From an uncultured Alistipes sp. (GTDB taxonomy: Bacteria; Bacteroidota; Bacteroidia; Bacteroidales; Rikenellaceae), in contig CASDZK010000010.1 of NCBI GenBank assembly GCA_949286165.1, positions 1-61,675 of the forward strand: a stretch of DNA of 61,675 nt, read 5' to 3'. The notes beneath the pieces were generated by a model that saw nothing but the letters and a program-made list of their open reading frames with translations, was not told the DNA's origin and searched no databases. Shown piece after piece: positions 1-8,940 of this stretch. The position numbers were made by a program, and so were the translations under genes. Each line of letters opens with the position of its first letter. Position 1 is the stretch's first letter.

Positions 1-58
1 GAGGAAAATTCCTGCCGTCCTCGCGGTCTTTTATATGCCGATTTTGAAAAAGATTGCG

Positions 59-66
59 TAAATTTG
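59..66 (+). promoter_or_regulatory. Bacteroidetes -7 box upstream of murE
   Basis: The bases TAAATTTG fit the Bacteroidetes -7 consensus TAnnTTTG and lie 21 bp before the ATG at 88. No clear -33 TTTG is seen at the usual distance. The box overlaps an in-frame TTG at 64, which argues against that codon as the murE start. Confidence 0.45.
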
Positions 67-87
67 CACAATCCATACGCTTGCATC

Positions 88-1587
88 ATGTTGAAAGAAT
101 TTTCCAAATTACCGGGTGTCCGAAGCGTTTCCGGCGCTTTGGACGGTGTTGTCACGGCCGTCGTGTTCGATTCGCGCCGGTGTGTGCCCGGTTGCCTGTT
201 CGTGGCCGTGAAGGGAACGGTTGTCGATGGACACGACTATATTCCCGCCGCTCTCGAAAAAGGGGCGGCGGCGATCGCCTGCACCCGGTTGCCGGACGGT
301 TTGCCCGACGGGACGGCCTGTTTCCTGGTCGATGATACGGCCGCCTTTCTCGGCCATGCCGCTGCGCTGTTTTACGGAAATCCTTCCCGACGGCTGAAAC
401 TGGTAGGGGTTACCGGAACGAACGGCAAGACCACGACCGCCACTTTGCTCTACGACCTGTTTACCGCGTTGGGGTATTCCTGCGGGTTGCTTTCCACCGT
501 CGTCAATCGGGTGGGAAAAACGGAATATCCGGCGACCCATACCACTCCCGATGCCGTGGAACTCAACCGCTTGTTGAAAGAAATGGCGGATGCCGGGTGC
601 GAATACTGCTTTATGGAGGTCAGTTCCCACAGCGTGGTGCAGCAACGTATCGCGGGACTCGTTTTCGCCGGGGGAATTTTTACCAACATTACCCACGATC
701 ATCTCGATTATCACGGCTCTTTCGCCGCTTATATCCGGGCCAAGCAGGGCTTTTTCGACCAATTGCCGCGAACCGCTTTCGCCCTGTACAACGCAGACGA
801 TAAAAACGGGGAAGTCATGGTGCAGAACAGCCCGGCGCGGCGACGCAGTTTCGCGTTGAGGAACATGGCCGACTACCGGTGCCGGATCATCGAATCGCTT
901 TTCGGCGGCATGCTGCTCGAAATCGACGCTACGCAGGCGTGGGTGCGTTTCATCGGCGGGTTCAACGCCTATAACCTGCTGGGCGTCTATGCCGCCGCGC
1001 GGGAGCTGGGGGCGGAAAAGGAGGAGGTGCTGCGCGTCATGAGCACCCTGCATTCCGTAGCGGGCCGGTTCGATTACGCGGTGTCGCCCGAAGGGGTTAC
1101 CGCCATCGTCGATTACGCCCATACGCCCGATGCGCTGGAAAACGTGCTGGATACCATCAACGCCATCCGCAAGCCCGGACAGAAACTCTATACCGTTGTG
1201 GGATGCGGCGGCAACCGCGATAAGACCAAACGCCCCGTCATGGCCCGTATCGCCGTCGATAAAAGCGACTTCACGATCCTCACGTCCGACAATCCCCGGT
1301 TCGAACCGCCGCTGGAAATTCTCCGCGACATGGAGGCGGGAGTGGCCGACGCGCCCGACCGTTGGGTCGAGATCGCCGACCGTGCGCAGGCCATCAAGAT
1401 GGCCGTACGTCTGGCGAAAGGCGGAAGCCGTCCCGGCGAAGGCGACATCGTTCTGGTCGCCGGCAAAGGGCACGAGACCTATCAGGAGGTGGAGGGCGTC
1501 CGCCATCATTTCGACGATAAGGAGCAGCTTTGCACCCTGATGGGGCTGGCCGGTTCCGATGTCTTACCCGATCAAACCGCCCGATAG
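88..1587 (+). CDS. murE: UDP-N-acetylmuramoyl-L-alanyl-D-glutamate--2,6-diaminopimelate ligase
   Basis: MurE adds the third stem-peptide residue to UDP-MurNAc-dipeptide in the cytoplasm, using ATP. The protein has the Mur ligase P-loop GVTGTNGKTTT near residue 110, the central domain with an HxxxHxSVVQQ-like segment, and a C-terminal DNPR motif (TSDNPRFEPP) that in this family marks meso-diaminopimelate as the added amino acid. At 499 residues it has normal length. I chose the ATG at 88 because a promoter -7 box covers the in-frame TTG at 64. It is the first visible gene of the dcw operon, with mraY 2 bp downstream. The usual upstream neighbour ftsI is not in the window. Confidence 0.96.
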   Translation: MLKEFSKLPGVRSVSGALDGVVTAVVFDSRRCVPGCLFVAVKGTVVDGHDYIPAALEKGAAAIACTRLPDGLPDGTACFLVDDTAAFLGHAAALFYGNPSRRLKLVGVTGTNGKTTTATLLYDLFTALGYSCGLLSTVVNRVGKTEYPATHTTPDAVELNRLLKEMADAGCEYCFMEVSSHSVVQQRIAGLVFAGGIFTNITHDHLDYHGSFAAYIRAKQGFFDQLPRTAFALYNADDKNGEVMVQNSPARRRSFALRNMADYRCRIIESLFGGMLLEIDATQAWVRFIGGFNAYNLLGVYAAARELGAEKEEVLRVMSTLHSVAGRFDYAVSPEGVTAIVDYAHTPDALENVLDTINAIRKPGQKLYTVVGCGGNRDKTKRPVMARIAVDKSDFTILTSDNPRFEPPLEILRDMEAGVADAPDRWVEIADRAQAIKMAVRLAKGGSRPGEGDIVLVAGKGHETYQEVEGVRHHFDDKEQLCTLMGLAGSDVLPDQTAR

Positions 1588-1589
1588 CC

Positions 1590-2825
1590 ATGCTGTACCA
1601 TTTGGCGGATTATTTGTCGCGACATATCGACATTCCGGGGCTGGGCATGTTCGAATACATTTCGTTCCGCTCCGCTTTCTCCATCATCCTTTCGTTAATT
1701 ATCGCCATGATTTTCGGCCTTCGCATCATCCGTTTCCTGCAACGCAAGCAGATCGGCGAGGAGGTCCGCAATTTGGGACTGGAAGGGCAGCTGGAGAAAC
1801 GCGGGACCCCCACCATGGGCGGCGTCATCATATTGCTGGCCATTCTGGTTCCGGCCCTGTTGTTCTGCGACCTGACGAACGTTTACGTGCAGATCGTGCT
1901 CGTTTCCACCGTCTGGTTGGGGCTGATCGGTTTTTTAGACGATTATATCAAAGTGTTCCGCAGGAAAAAGGACGGGTTGAAAGGCCGTTTCAAAATCGTC
2001 GGACAGGTGGGGCTGGGCATTATCGTCGGATCGGCCATGTGGCTCCATTCCGACATTACCGTTCGGGAAGACACTGTCCGCAGCCGGGCCGCCGCCGAGG
2101 TTACCGTCATCGACGACAGCGGCCGCCCGCAGGTTCTCTATCTCTCTTCTCCCGAGAAAAAGCCCCTCTCTACCATTCCTTTCGTCAAGGATAACGAATT
2201 GGATTATACGCAGCTGACCGGCGGGAACGACCGTTGGGGCTGGGTGCTTTACATGTTCGTGGCCATTCTGGTCATTACGGCCGTTTCCAACGGGGCCAAC
2301 CTGACCGACGGTCTGGACGGTCTGGCCGCCGGAACGACCGCCAGTATCGGCGTGGTGTTGGGGTTGCTGGCTTACGTGTCGGGGAACGTGATTTATGCCA
2401 ATTATTTGAATATCATGTATATTCCCGGCAGCGGGGAATTGCTGGTCTTTTGCGCCGCTTTCGTGGGGGCGCTCATCGGTTTTCTGTGGTACAACAGCTT
2501 CCCTGCCCAGGTGTTCATGGGCGATACCGGCTCGTTGGCCATCGGCGGCATCGTGGCCGTGCTGGCCCTGCTGATCCGCAAGGAGCTGTTGCTGCCGTTG
2601 CTGTGCGGCGTTTTTCTGGTCGAAAGCCTTTCGGTCATGTTGCAGGTAGGATGGTTCAAATACACGAAACGCAAATACGGCGAAGGCCGTCGTCTGTTCC
2701 TCATGGCCCCCCTGCACCATCACTACCAGAAGAAAGGGTATTTCGAAGTGAAGATCGTCAATCGGTTCTGGATCGTCCAGCTTTTGCTGGCCGCCATCAC
2801 ATTGGTAACGTTAAAGATTCGATAA
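1590..2825 (+). CDS. mraY: Phospho-N-acetylmuramoyl-pentapeptide transferase
   Basis: MraY transfers phospho-MurNAc-pentapeptide to undecaprenyl phosphate at the inner membrane, giving lipid I. The 411-residue protein is strongly hydrophobic with about ten membrane segments. It carries the family aspartates in FLDDYIKVF, the NLTDGLDGLA motif, the MGDTGSLA segment and the histidine-rich LHHHYQKKG loop. An extra hydrophilic stretch near residues 150-200 is seen, as in other Bacteroidetes MraY proteins. Upstream in-frame ATG 1530 lies inside murE, so the ATG at 1590, just after the murE stop, is preferred. It sits between murE and murD in the operon. Confidence 0.96.
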   Translation: MLYHLADYLSRHIDIPGLGMFEYISFRSAFSIILSLIIAMIFGLRIIRFLQRKQIGEEVRNLGLEGQLEKRGTPTMGGVIILLAILVPALLFCDLTNVYVQIVLVSTVWLGLIGFLDDYIKVFRRKKDGLKGRFKIVGQVGLGIIVGSAMWLHSDITVREDTVRSRAAAEVTVIDDSGRPQVLYLSSPEKKPLSTIPFVKDNELDYTQLTGGNDRWGWVLYMFVAILVITAVSNGANLTDGLDGLAAGTTASIGVVLGLLAYVSGNVIYANYLNIMYIPGSGELLVFCAAFVGALIGFLWYNSFPAQVFMGDTGSLAIGGIVAVLALLIRKELLLPLLCGVFLVESLSVMLQVGWFKYTKRKYGEGRRLFLMAPLHHHYQKKGYFEVKIVNRFWIVQLLLAAITLVTLKIR

Positions 2826-2859
2826 TCGAAAAAAGACATAAAGAGATATTGACAGAAAC

Positions 2860-4209
2860 ATGGAGCGTATAGTTATACTGGGAGCCGCCGAGAGCGGTTT
2901 CGGCAGCGCGGTGCTGGCGAAGACCAAAGGTTTCGACGTGTTCGTGTCCGACCGGGGTGCGATCAAGGACGATTATAAGGCCGATTTCATCGTACGCGGC
3001 ATCGAGTTCGAAGAGGGGGGCCATTCGATGGACAAGATATTGACGGCCAAAGAGGTCATTAAGTCGCCGGGCATTCCCGATACGGCGGAGGCGGTCAAGG
3101 CCGTCCGCAAAGCCGGCATTCCCGTTATTTCCGAAATCGAGTTCGCCGGCCGTTACAATACGGCCAGGACCGTCTGCGTCACGGGCAGTAACGGCAAGAC
3201 TACCACGACCACGCTGATTTACGAGTTGTTGAAGGCCGCGGGGTACAAGGTGGGCATCGGCGGCAACATCGGCAAGAGTTTCGCCTATCAGGTGGCCACG
3301 GCCAAAAACGACTGGTACGTGCTGGAGCTGAGCAGCTTCCAGCTCGACGGCATGTTCGACTTCCGGGCGGACGTGGCCGTGCTGATGAACATTACCCCCG
3401 ACCATCTGGACCGGTACGATTACAAGTTCGAGAATTATGTGGAGAGCAAGTTCCGGATCATCCGCAACCAAACCAAAAACGACGTTTTCATCTATTCCGG
3501 CGACGATCCCGTTACCGTCGAATACATGAAGAAGCATATCGGTCTGTTCCAGATGCGCTGCATGCCCTTTACCGTGCAGGACAAACTGCTCGAAGGGGCC
3601 TATATCAACGATAACGGCTGCATCGACATCGACTGCATGGATACCGAGTTTCTGTTCGACGTCTGCCGCCTCAAGATTCAGGGCATTCACAATATCTACA
3701 ACGCCATGGCCGCTTCGCTGGCGGCGCGCGTGGCCGGGGTGGACGGCGAAATCATCGCGGGGGTTCTGGAAGAGTTTCCCGGCGTAGAACACCGGCTGGA
3801 GAAAGTAGCCGTCAAACGGGGCGTCGAATACATCAACGACTCCAAGGCCACCAATGTCGATTCCGTATGGTACGCCTTGGAAAGCATGACCGCGCCTACC
3901 GTGTGGATCGCCGGAGGACAGGACAAGGGCAACGATTACGCCCGTCTGCGCGACATGGCCCGCAATAAGGTCAAGGTATTGATATGCATGGGGGTAGATA
4001 ATACGAAACTGGTCGAATCGTTTACCGGCGTCATTCCGTTCATCTATTCCACCGATTCCATGGAAGAGGCCGTGGCCAAGGCCGCCACGGTAGCCAAACG
4101 GGGCGATGCCGTGTTGCTGTCGCCCGCCTGCGCCAGCTTCGATCTGTTCCGGAATTACGAAGAGCGCGGCCGGATGTTCAAGGAACAGGTACTCAATATA
4201 GAAGAATAA
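2860..4209 (+). CDS. murD: UDP-N-acetylmuramoylalanine--D-glutamate ligase
   Basis: MurD adds D-glutamate to UDP-MurNAc-L-Ala in the cytoplasm. The 449-residue protein begins with a Rossmann-like segment (IVILGAAESGFGSAV), followed by the Mur ligase ATP loop VTGSNGKTTTTTL near residue 108, the ELSSFQLD motif, the metal-site segment NITPDHLDRYD, and a C-terminal domain with NDSKATN. Length and domain order are normal. It starts 34 bp after mraY and ends 5 bp before ftsW, consistent with cotranscription. Confidence 0.96.
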   Translation: MERIVILGAAESGFGSAVLAKTKGFDVFVSDRGAIKDDYKADFIVRGIEFEEGGHSMDKILTAKEVIKSPGIPDTAEAVKAVRKAGIPVISEIEFAGRYNTARTVCVTGSNGKTTTTTLIYELLKAAGYKVGIGGNIGKSFAYQVATAKNDWYVLELSSFQLDGMFDFRADVAVLMNITPDHLDRYDYKFENYVESKFRIIRNQTKNDVFIYSGDDPVTVEYMKKHIGLFQMRCMPFTVQDKLLEGAYINDNGCIDIDCMDTEFLFDVCRLKIQGIHNIYNAMAASLAARVAGVDGEIIAGVLEEFPGVEHRLEKVAVKRGVEYINDSKATNVDSVWYALESMTAPTVWIAGGQDKGNDYARLRDMARNKVKVLICMGVDNTKLVESFTGVIPFIYSTDSMEEAVAKAATVAKRGDAVLLSPACASFDLFRNYEERGRMFKEQVLNIEE

Positions 4210-4214
4210 CCGTC

Positions 4215-5594
4215 ATGCCCGGCAAGACCGACATACCCAAACGCGAGTTCATCGGCGGCGACCGGTCGTTGTGGATGGTCATCCTGATCCTGTGCATCAC
4301 GTCCATTCTGGTCGTGTACTCCTCCACCGCGTCCATGGCCTACCGCAAGCTCGACGGCGATACCAGCTATTTTCTGGCCCGCCAGATCAAATTCGTCCTG
4401 TTCGGGTTGGTCGTCATTTTCGCGTTCCATCATATCGACTACAAGATTTATTTCCGCCATGCCAAGCAAATTTTTCACGTGGCGGTGGCGTTGATGGTGC
4501 TGACCTTCTTTACGGGAGAGACCTACAACGATGCCGCCCGCTGGCTCCGCATCCCCTACACGGCCTTTACCTTTCAGCCGTCCGACGTGCTGAAAATCGC
4601 CCTGACGCTGCGGCTAGCCATGCAACTGGCCAGTTGCCAGAAGTTCATCGACCGCATTCCCATTCTGCCTTCATTCTCGTACGCCGCCTGGAAGAAAAAC
4701 CCCGAACGCAATGCCTATATCCTGCATCATACGACCCTTCCCCTGATCGGGCCTATCGTCGTTTCCTGCATGCTCGTGGTCATATCCAACCTTTCCACGG
4801 CTATCATCATGGGGCTGGCCTGCATCATCGTATTGATTCTCGGCCGCGTGCGGTGGCGCGAGATCGGACGGCTCATCGTGCTGGCGTTGGTGTTGTTCGT
4901 GCTGTTGGTAGGCGTGTTGAAGCTGTTGGGCGTGGGACGCGTCGATACGTGGATCAGCCGCGTGGAAACTTTCGTAGGGGTCGGGGAGCCGCAGGAGACG
5001 GCCGGCGGGAAGAAGCAGGAAATCAGCGATTCCGAATTCCAGGCGCATCAGGCCAAAATCGCCGTGGCTTCCGGCTGGCTCATGGGCAAAGGGCCGGGGC
5101 GCAGCACCCAGCGGTCCAACCTGCCGCACCCTTATTCCGACTACGCCTACGCGTTCATCATCGAAGAGTACGGCTTTTTTGGGGCGGTATTCATTCTGGG
5201 CTGCTACCTGTGGATTTTTTATCGGGCCATGGTCATTTTCCGCAAGTGCAAAACGGCCTTTCCGAGCATTATGGTATTGGGACTCAGTCTGATGATTACC
5301 TTGCAGGCTTTGCTGCATATGTGCGTGTCGGTTGACGCCACGCCGGTCACGGGGCAGACGCTGCCTATTATTTCGTTGGGCGGGTCGTCGCTCATCTTTA
5401 CCTGCGTTTCGTTGGGCATGATTCTGGGGGTAAGCCGGCAAATCAATTATGTGGAGAAAATGGAAAAACTGGAGGAACAGCGCCGCGTCATTACCGAGGA
5501 GTGGCAACAGGTCCTGGAGGATGAACGGCGCATCCGCGAAAATACGGGGTATCCGGGAGTCGTGTGGCATGAAAAAGATCAGAATCATCGTTAG
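4215..5594 (+). CDS. ftsW: Division-specific SEDS glycosyltransferase FtsW
   Basis: FtsW is the SEDS-family peptidoglycan polymerase of the divisome and works with a class B penicillin-binding protein. The 459-residue protein shows about ten membrane segments after a short cytoplasmic N-terminus. It has the conserved periplasmic loop with GKGPGRSTQRSNLPHPYSDY and the C-terminal TPVTGQTLPIISLGGSS motif. A charged C-terminal tail of about 50 residues follows the last membrane helix. Its 3' end overlaps the murG start by 26 bp. Its place between murD and murG favours FtsW over RodA. Confidence 0.94.
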   Translation: MPGKTDIPKREFIGGDRSLWMVILILCITSILVVYSSTASMAYRKLDGDTSYFLARQIKFVLFGLVVIFAFHHIDYKIYFRHAKQIFHVAVALMVLTFFTGETYNDAARWLRIPYTAFTFQPSDVLKIALTLRLAMQLASCQKFIDRIPILPSFSYAAWKKNPERNAYILHHTTLPLIGPIVVSCMLVVISNLSTAIIMGLACIIVLILGRVRWREIGRLIVLALVLFVLLVGVLKLLGVGRVDTWISRVETFVGVGEPQETAGGKKQEISDSEFQAHQAKIAVASGWLMGKGPGRSTQRSNLPHPYSDYAYAFIIEEYGFFGAVFILGCYLWIFYRAMVIFRKCKTAFPSIMVLGLSLMITLQALLHMCVSVDATPVTGQTLPIISLGGSSLIFTCVSLGMILGVSRQINYVEKMEKLEEQRRVITEEWQQVLEDERRIRENTGYPGVVWHEKDQNHR

Positions 5595-6693
5595 CGGAGG
5601 CGGCACGGGCGGGCATATCTATCCCGCCGTGGCCGTTGTGGAGGCGTTGGAACGGCGGTTGGGACGGGAGCATGTCGAAGCCTTGTTCGTCGGCGCCGAA
5701 GGAAAAATGGAAATGTCGAAGGTCCCTGCGTTGGGCTACCGCATCGAAGGGCTGCCCATCGTGGGGCTGCAACGGCGTCTGACGCTGCGCAACCTGCAAG
5801 TGCCGGGCAAAATGCTCCGCAGTTTGAACAAGGCCCGCCGCATCCTGAAGGAGTTCAGGCCCGATGCGGTGGCGGGCTTCGGCGGTTACGCCTCACTCCC
5901 GCTGTTGTGGCAGGCGCAACGGATGCACCTGCCCACCGTGGTATGGGAGGGCAACTCCTTCGCCGGCATGGCCAACCGCTGGTTAGCCTCCCGGGTGCGG
6001 GCCGCCTGCGTCTCCTACGACGGCATGGACCGTTTCTTTCCCGCCGACCGCATCGTCAAGACCGGTAATCCCGTCCGCGGGGTTTTCGGAGTCCTGCCCC
6101 GCAAATCGCCCGAAGCACTCGCTTATTTCGGGTTCGACGGTTCCCGGCCGGTACTGCTCGTGACCGGAGGGTCTTTGGGCGCCCGCGTCGTGAACCGCAG
6201 CGTCCAGCAGGGGCTGCGCCGCCTGATCGAACGGCGCGAGATCGATTTGATCTGGCAGACGGGCGGTTATTATTACGAAGAGATGCGGGCCTTTCTGCAA
6301 AGTTGCGGCGATGCGCCCAACGTCTGGTGCGGGGCGTTTATCGACCGCATGGACTACGCCTACGCCGCTGCCGATCTGGCCGTGTCGCGCGCGGGAGCTT
6401 CCGCCGTTACCGAACTCTCCCTTTCCGGCGTTCCTGCGCTCTTCATCCCGTCGTCCAACGTGACGGACGACCACCAGACCAAAAATGCGGAGGCGTTGGC
6501 CGCTGCCGGAGCCGCCGTCCTGCTGACCGACGCGGAAGCGGTGGAAAAGATGCTGCCGTTGGCGGAAGCATTGCTGGCCGATGCGACGCGGCGGCACGGC
6601 ATGTCCGAAAAAATCCGCGCCTTTTCGCAGCCCGACGCCGCCGACCGGGTCGCCGGCGTGCTGTTGCGGGCGGCCGGATATACCGAATTGTGA
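5569..6693 (+). CDS. murG: UDP-N-acetylglucosamine--lipid I GlcNAc transferase
   Basis: MurG adds GlcNAc to lipid I on the inner face of the membrane, making lipid II. The 374-residue protein begins IIVSGGGTGGHIYPA, the glycine-rich loop of GT28 enzymes. Further family features are FGGYAS near residue 105, the TGGSLGA loop at the start of the C-terminal domain, and a segment (SRAGASAVTELSLSG) that matches the UDP-GlcNAc site. The ATG at 5569 lies inside the ftsW 3' end. It gives the canonical N-terminus, whereas the longer in-frame start at 5449 would add 40 unrelated residues. Confidence 0.96.
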   Translation: MKKIRIIVSGGGTGGHIYPAVAVVEALERRLGREHVEALFVGAEGKMEMSKVPALGYRIEGLPIVGLQRRLTLRNLQVPGKMLRSLNKARRILKEFRPDAVAGFGGYASLPLLWQAQRMHLPTVVWEGNSFAGMANRWLASRVRAACVSYDGMDRFFPADRIVKTGNPVRGVFGVLPRKSPEALAYFGFDGSRPVLLVTGGSLGARVVNRSVQQGLRRLIERREIDLIWQTGGYYYEEMRAFLQSCGDAPNVWCGAFIDRMDYAYAAADLAVSRAGASAVTELSLSGVPALFIPSSNVTDDHQTKNAEALAAAGAAVLLTDAEAVEKMLPLAEALLADATRRHGMSEKIRAFSQPDAADRVAGVLLRAAGYTEL

Positions 6694-6732
6694 AACTATT
6701 TGCCGGATGAGAGCCGGCACAACATAACACGG

Positions 6733-8121
6733 ATGAAACCATTTACGCACGTTTATTTCATAGGCATCGGCGGGATCGGCATGAGCGCGCTGGCCCGCTA
6801 TTTCCGTCACGAAGGCAAAGAGGTGGCCGGTTACGACCGCACCTCCACGCCGCTGACCCGCGCTCTGGAGGCGGAAGGCATCGCCGTTCATTATGCGGAC
6901 GATCCCGCACTGGTGCCGGCCGGTTTCGGCGACCCCGCCTCTACGGTTGTCGTCTATACGCCCGCCGTTCCGGCGAACCACCGCGAACTGGCTCGCTTCC
7001 GCGAAGGCGGGTTCGAAGTCGTCAAGCGTTCCCGGATGCTGGGGCTGCTCGCCGCCGGCAAATACGTCATGGCCGTGGCCGGAACCCACGGCAAGACCAC
7101 TACGACCACCCTGTTGGCCTGGTTCAACGCCTGCGCGGCCGCCGGTCCGGAGGGACGGACGGACGGGGGCAGCGCGTTTCTCGGCGGCATTTCCAAGAAT
7201 TTCGGTTCCAACCTGGTCCTCGGCTCCGGCAACCGGCTGGCGGTGGAGGCCGACGAATTCGACCGTTCTTTTCTGACGCTTTTCCCCGACCAGGCGTTGA
7301 TTACCGCCGTGGATGCGGACCATCTGGATATTTACGGCACGCCGGAACAGGTCCGGGAAGCCTTTGCGCAGTTCGCGTCGCAGACGGTTCCCGGCGGTAC
7401 GATCGTCTGCCATGCGGACATCGACCTGCCGCTGCCGGAAGGACGGACCGTCTATCGGTACGCCCTGAACGACGTTTCCGCCGATTTCCATGCCCGCAAC
7501 CTGACGCTGACGCCCCGCGGCACGTACCGGTTCGACGCGGTTTGCCCCGACCGGACGATGGAGGGGTTGGAGTTGGGCATCCCCGGGCTGGTTCACGTCG
7601 AAAACTGCATCGGCGCTATCGCCATGATCTGGGCGGCGGGATTCGACGAGGCGGCGCTCCGCGAAGCCGTCCGCTCCTTCCGCGGCGTTCGCCGCCGCAT
7701 GGATGTTTACGTCAATACGCCGCAGCGGGTGTATATCGACGACTACGCCCACCATCCCCGCGAAATAGAGGCCACGCTCCGTTCTCTCCGCGCGCTTTTC
7801 CCCGGCCGCCGCATTACGGCCGTGTTCCAACCCCACCTGTATACCCGTACCCGCGATTTCGCCGAGGCGTTCGCCGCCAGTCTGTCGCTGGCCGATGCCG
7901 TGTTGCTGCTGCCGGTCTATCCGGCCCGGGAAGAGCCGATCGAAGGGGTGGACAGCGACCTGATCTGCCGTCGGGTTACGTTGGCGGACAAGGCCGTGGT
8001 GCGGAAGGAAGAACTGCTGGACCGGCTGCGCCGGGAGCCGCTCGACGTGCTCGTCACGTTCGGAGCGGGCGACATAGACGCTTTCTGCGGACCGATTGCG
8101 AAACTGATGACCGAAGCCTGA
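6733..8121 (+). CDS. murC: UDP-N-acetylmuramate--L-alanine ligase
   Basis: MurC attaches L-alanine to UDP-MurNAc, the first step of stem peptide synthesis. The protein starts with a MurC-type Rossmann loop (FIGIGGIGMSALARYF), followed by the ATP loop AGTHGKTTTTTLLAWF near residue 120, the EADEFDRSFL motif, and the DDYAHHPREI motif of the C-terminal domain. Start ATG 6733 gives 462 residues and a canonical N-terminus. An alternative in-frame ATG at 6700 adds 11 residues not expected in the family. The gene follows murG by 39 bp and precedes ftsQ by 4 bp. Confidence 0.95.
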   Translation: MKPFTHVYFIGIGGIGMSALARYFRHEGKEVAGYDRTSTPLTRALEAEGIAVHYADDPALVPAGFGDPASTVVVYTPAVPANHRELARFREGGFEVVKRSRMLGLLAAGKYVMAVAGTHGKTTTTTLLAWFNACAAAGPEGRTDGGSAFLGGISKNFGSNLVLGSGNRLAVEADEFDRSFLTLFPDQALITAVDADHLDIYGTPEQVREAFAQFASQTVPGGTIVCHADIDLPLPEGRTVYRYALNDVSADFHARNLTLTPRGTYRFDAVCPDRTMEGLELGIPGLVHVENCIGAIAMIWAAGFDEAALREAVRSFRGVRRRMDVYVNTPQRVYIDDYAHHPREIEATLRSLRALFPGRRITAVFQPHLYTRTRDFAEAFAASLSLADAVLLLPVYPAREEPIEGVDSDLICRRVTLADKAVVRKEELLDRLRREPLDVLVTFGAGDIDAFCGPIAKLMTEA

Positions 8122-8125
8122 GACG

Positions 8126-8917
8126 ATGGAAGGAACGAGCAAACGAACCGATGCGATTCTGCTGGGCGTCATCGCGCTGCTGCTGGTACTGGGGGGCTGG
8201 TACGGCTGGGTGCGGAGCGACGAGACGGTATTGAAGGATTTCGAGATCACGGTGGGGGGCGACCGGCGGCACCGGTTCATTACGCCCGAAAACGTCCGTT
8301 CCTTCGTCGATTCCGTCTGCCGCGGCAACATGCGGTACGGAGCGGTGCGGGTGTCCGCGCTGGAGGAGTACCTCGCCTCGCGGCCCTATGTGGACAGCAC
8401 GGAGGTATTCAAGGATCTGAACGGGACGTTGCACCTGTTCGTGGCCCAGAGCCGCCCTTTGTTCCGCCTTTCCGCTCCCGGCTGCGGAAGCGTCTATGTG
8501 AACGACCGGGCCGCAATTATGCCCCTCTCGCGCCAATATACGGCCGACGTGATTCCAATTACTTGTGATTCATCGGTTTTCCGCCGATTGACGGGAACCG
8601 GAAAAAATAGCAAAAAAAATGCTTCGGATGAGGTAAATTTAGATAATTTGGTTAATTTTGTAGATTGGGTGGAAAGGAATAGTTTTTGGAGTAACCAGAT
8701 CACTCAAATCAACATCAACGACCGCCGCGAAATCGAGCTGGTTCCCCGGGCGGGTTCCGAACTGGTCGTTTTGTGCGACGGGGAGCATCTCGGCGGGTTC
8801 CGGGAAAACATCGGCAAGCTGAACACGTTCTACCGGCGCGAGTTGCGTACCGCCGGAGCCGACAAGTACCGGATCATAAACGTAAAATACAAAGACCTGA
8901 TAGTCTGCACCAAATAA
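8126..8917 (+). CDS. ftsQ: Cell division protein FtsQ/DivIB
   Basis: FtsQ is a bitopic inner-membrane protein of the divisome, connecting early and late division proteins in other bacteria. The 263-residue product has one N-terminal membrane helix (about residues 9-26), a POTRA-like region (about 35-105) and a C-terminal beta domain. Assignment rests mainly on topology and position between murC and ftsA, because sequence conservation in this family is low. The stretch at 8560-8705 is clearly more AT-rich than its surroundings and encodes an Asn- and Lys-rich segment, while the reading frame stays intact. Confidence 0.88.
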   Translation: MEGTSKRTDAILLGVIALLLVLGGWYGWVRSDETVLKDFEITVGGDRRHRFITPENVRSFVDSVCRGNMRYGAVRVSALEEYLASRPYVDSTEVFKDLNGTLHLFVAQSRPLFRLSAPGCGSVYVNDRAAIMPLSRQYTADVIPITCDSSVFRRLTGTGKNSKKNASDEVNLDNLVNFVDWVERNSFWSNQITQININDRREIELVPRAGSELVVLCDGEHLGGFRENIGKLNTFYRRELRTAGADKYRIINVKYKDLIVCTK

Positions 8918-8940
8918 AGAAAGAGAGAGAAAACAGAAGC

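Noticed and set aside
64..87. TTG start giving murE eight extra residues
   Set aside because: The TTG lies inside a TAAATTTG promoter box, and the ATG at 88 gives the usual MurE length.
109..1509. Long minus-strand open frame opposite murE
   Set aside because: It is a shadow of a GC-rich gene; the murE frame has clear family motifs and the reverse has none. The same holds for long reverse frames opposite murC, the S9 peptidase and the GH genes.
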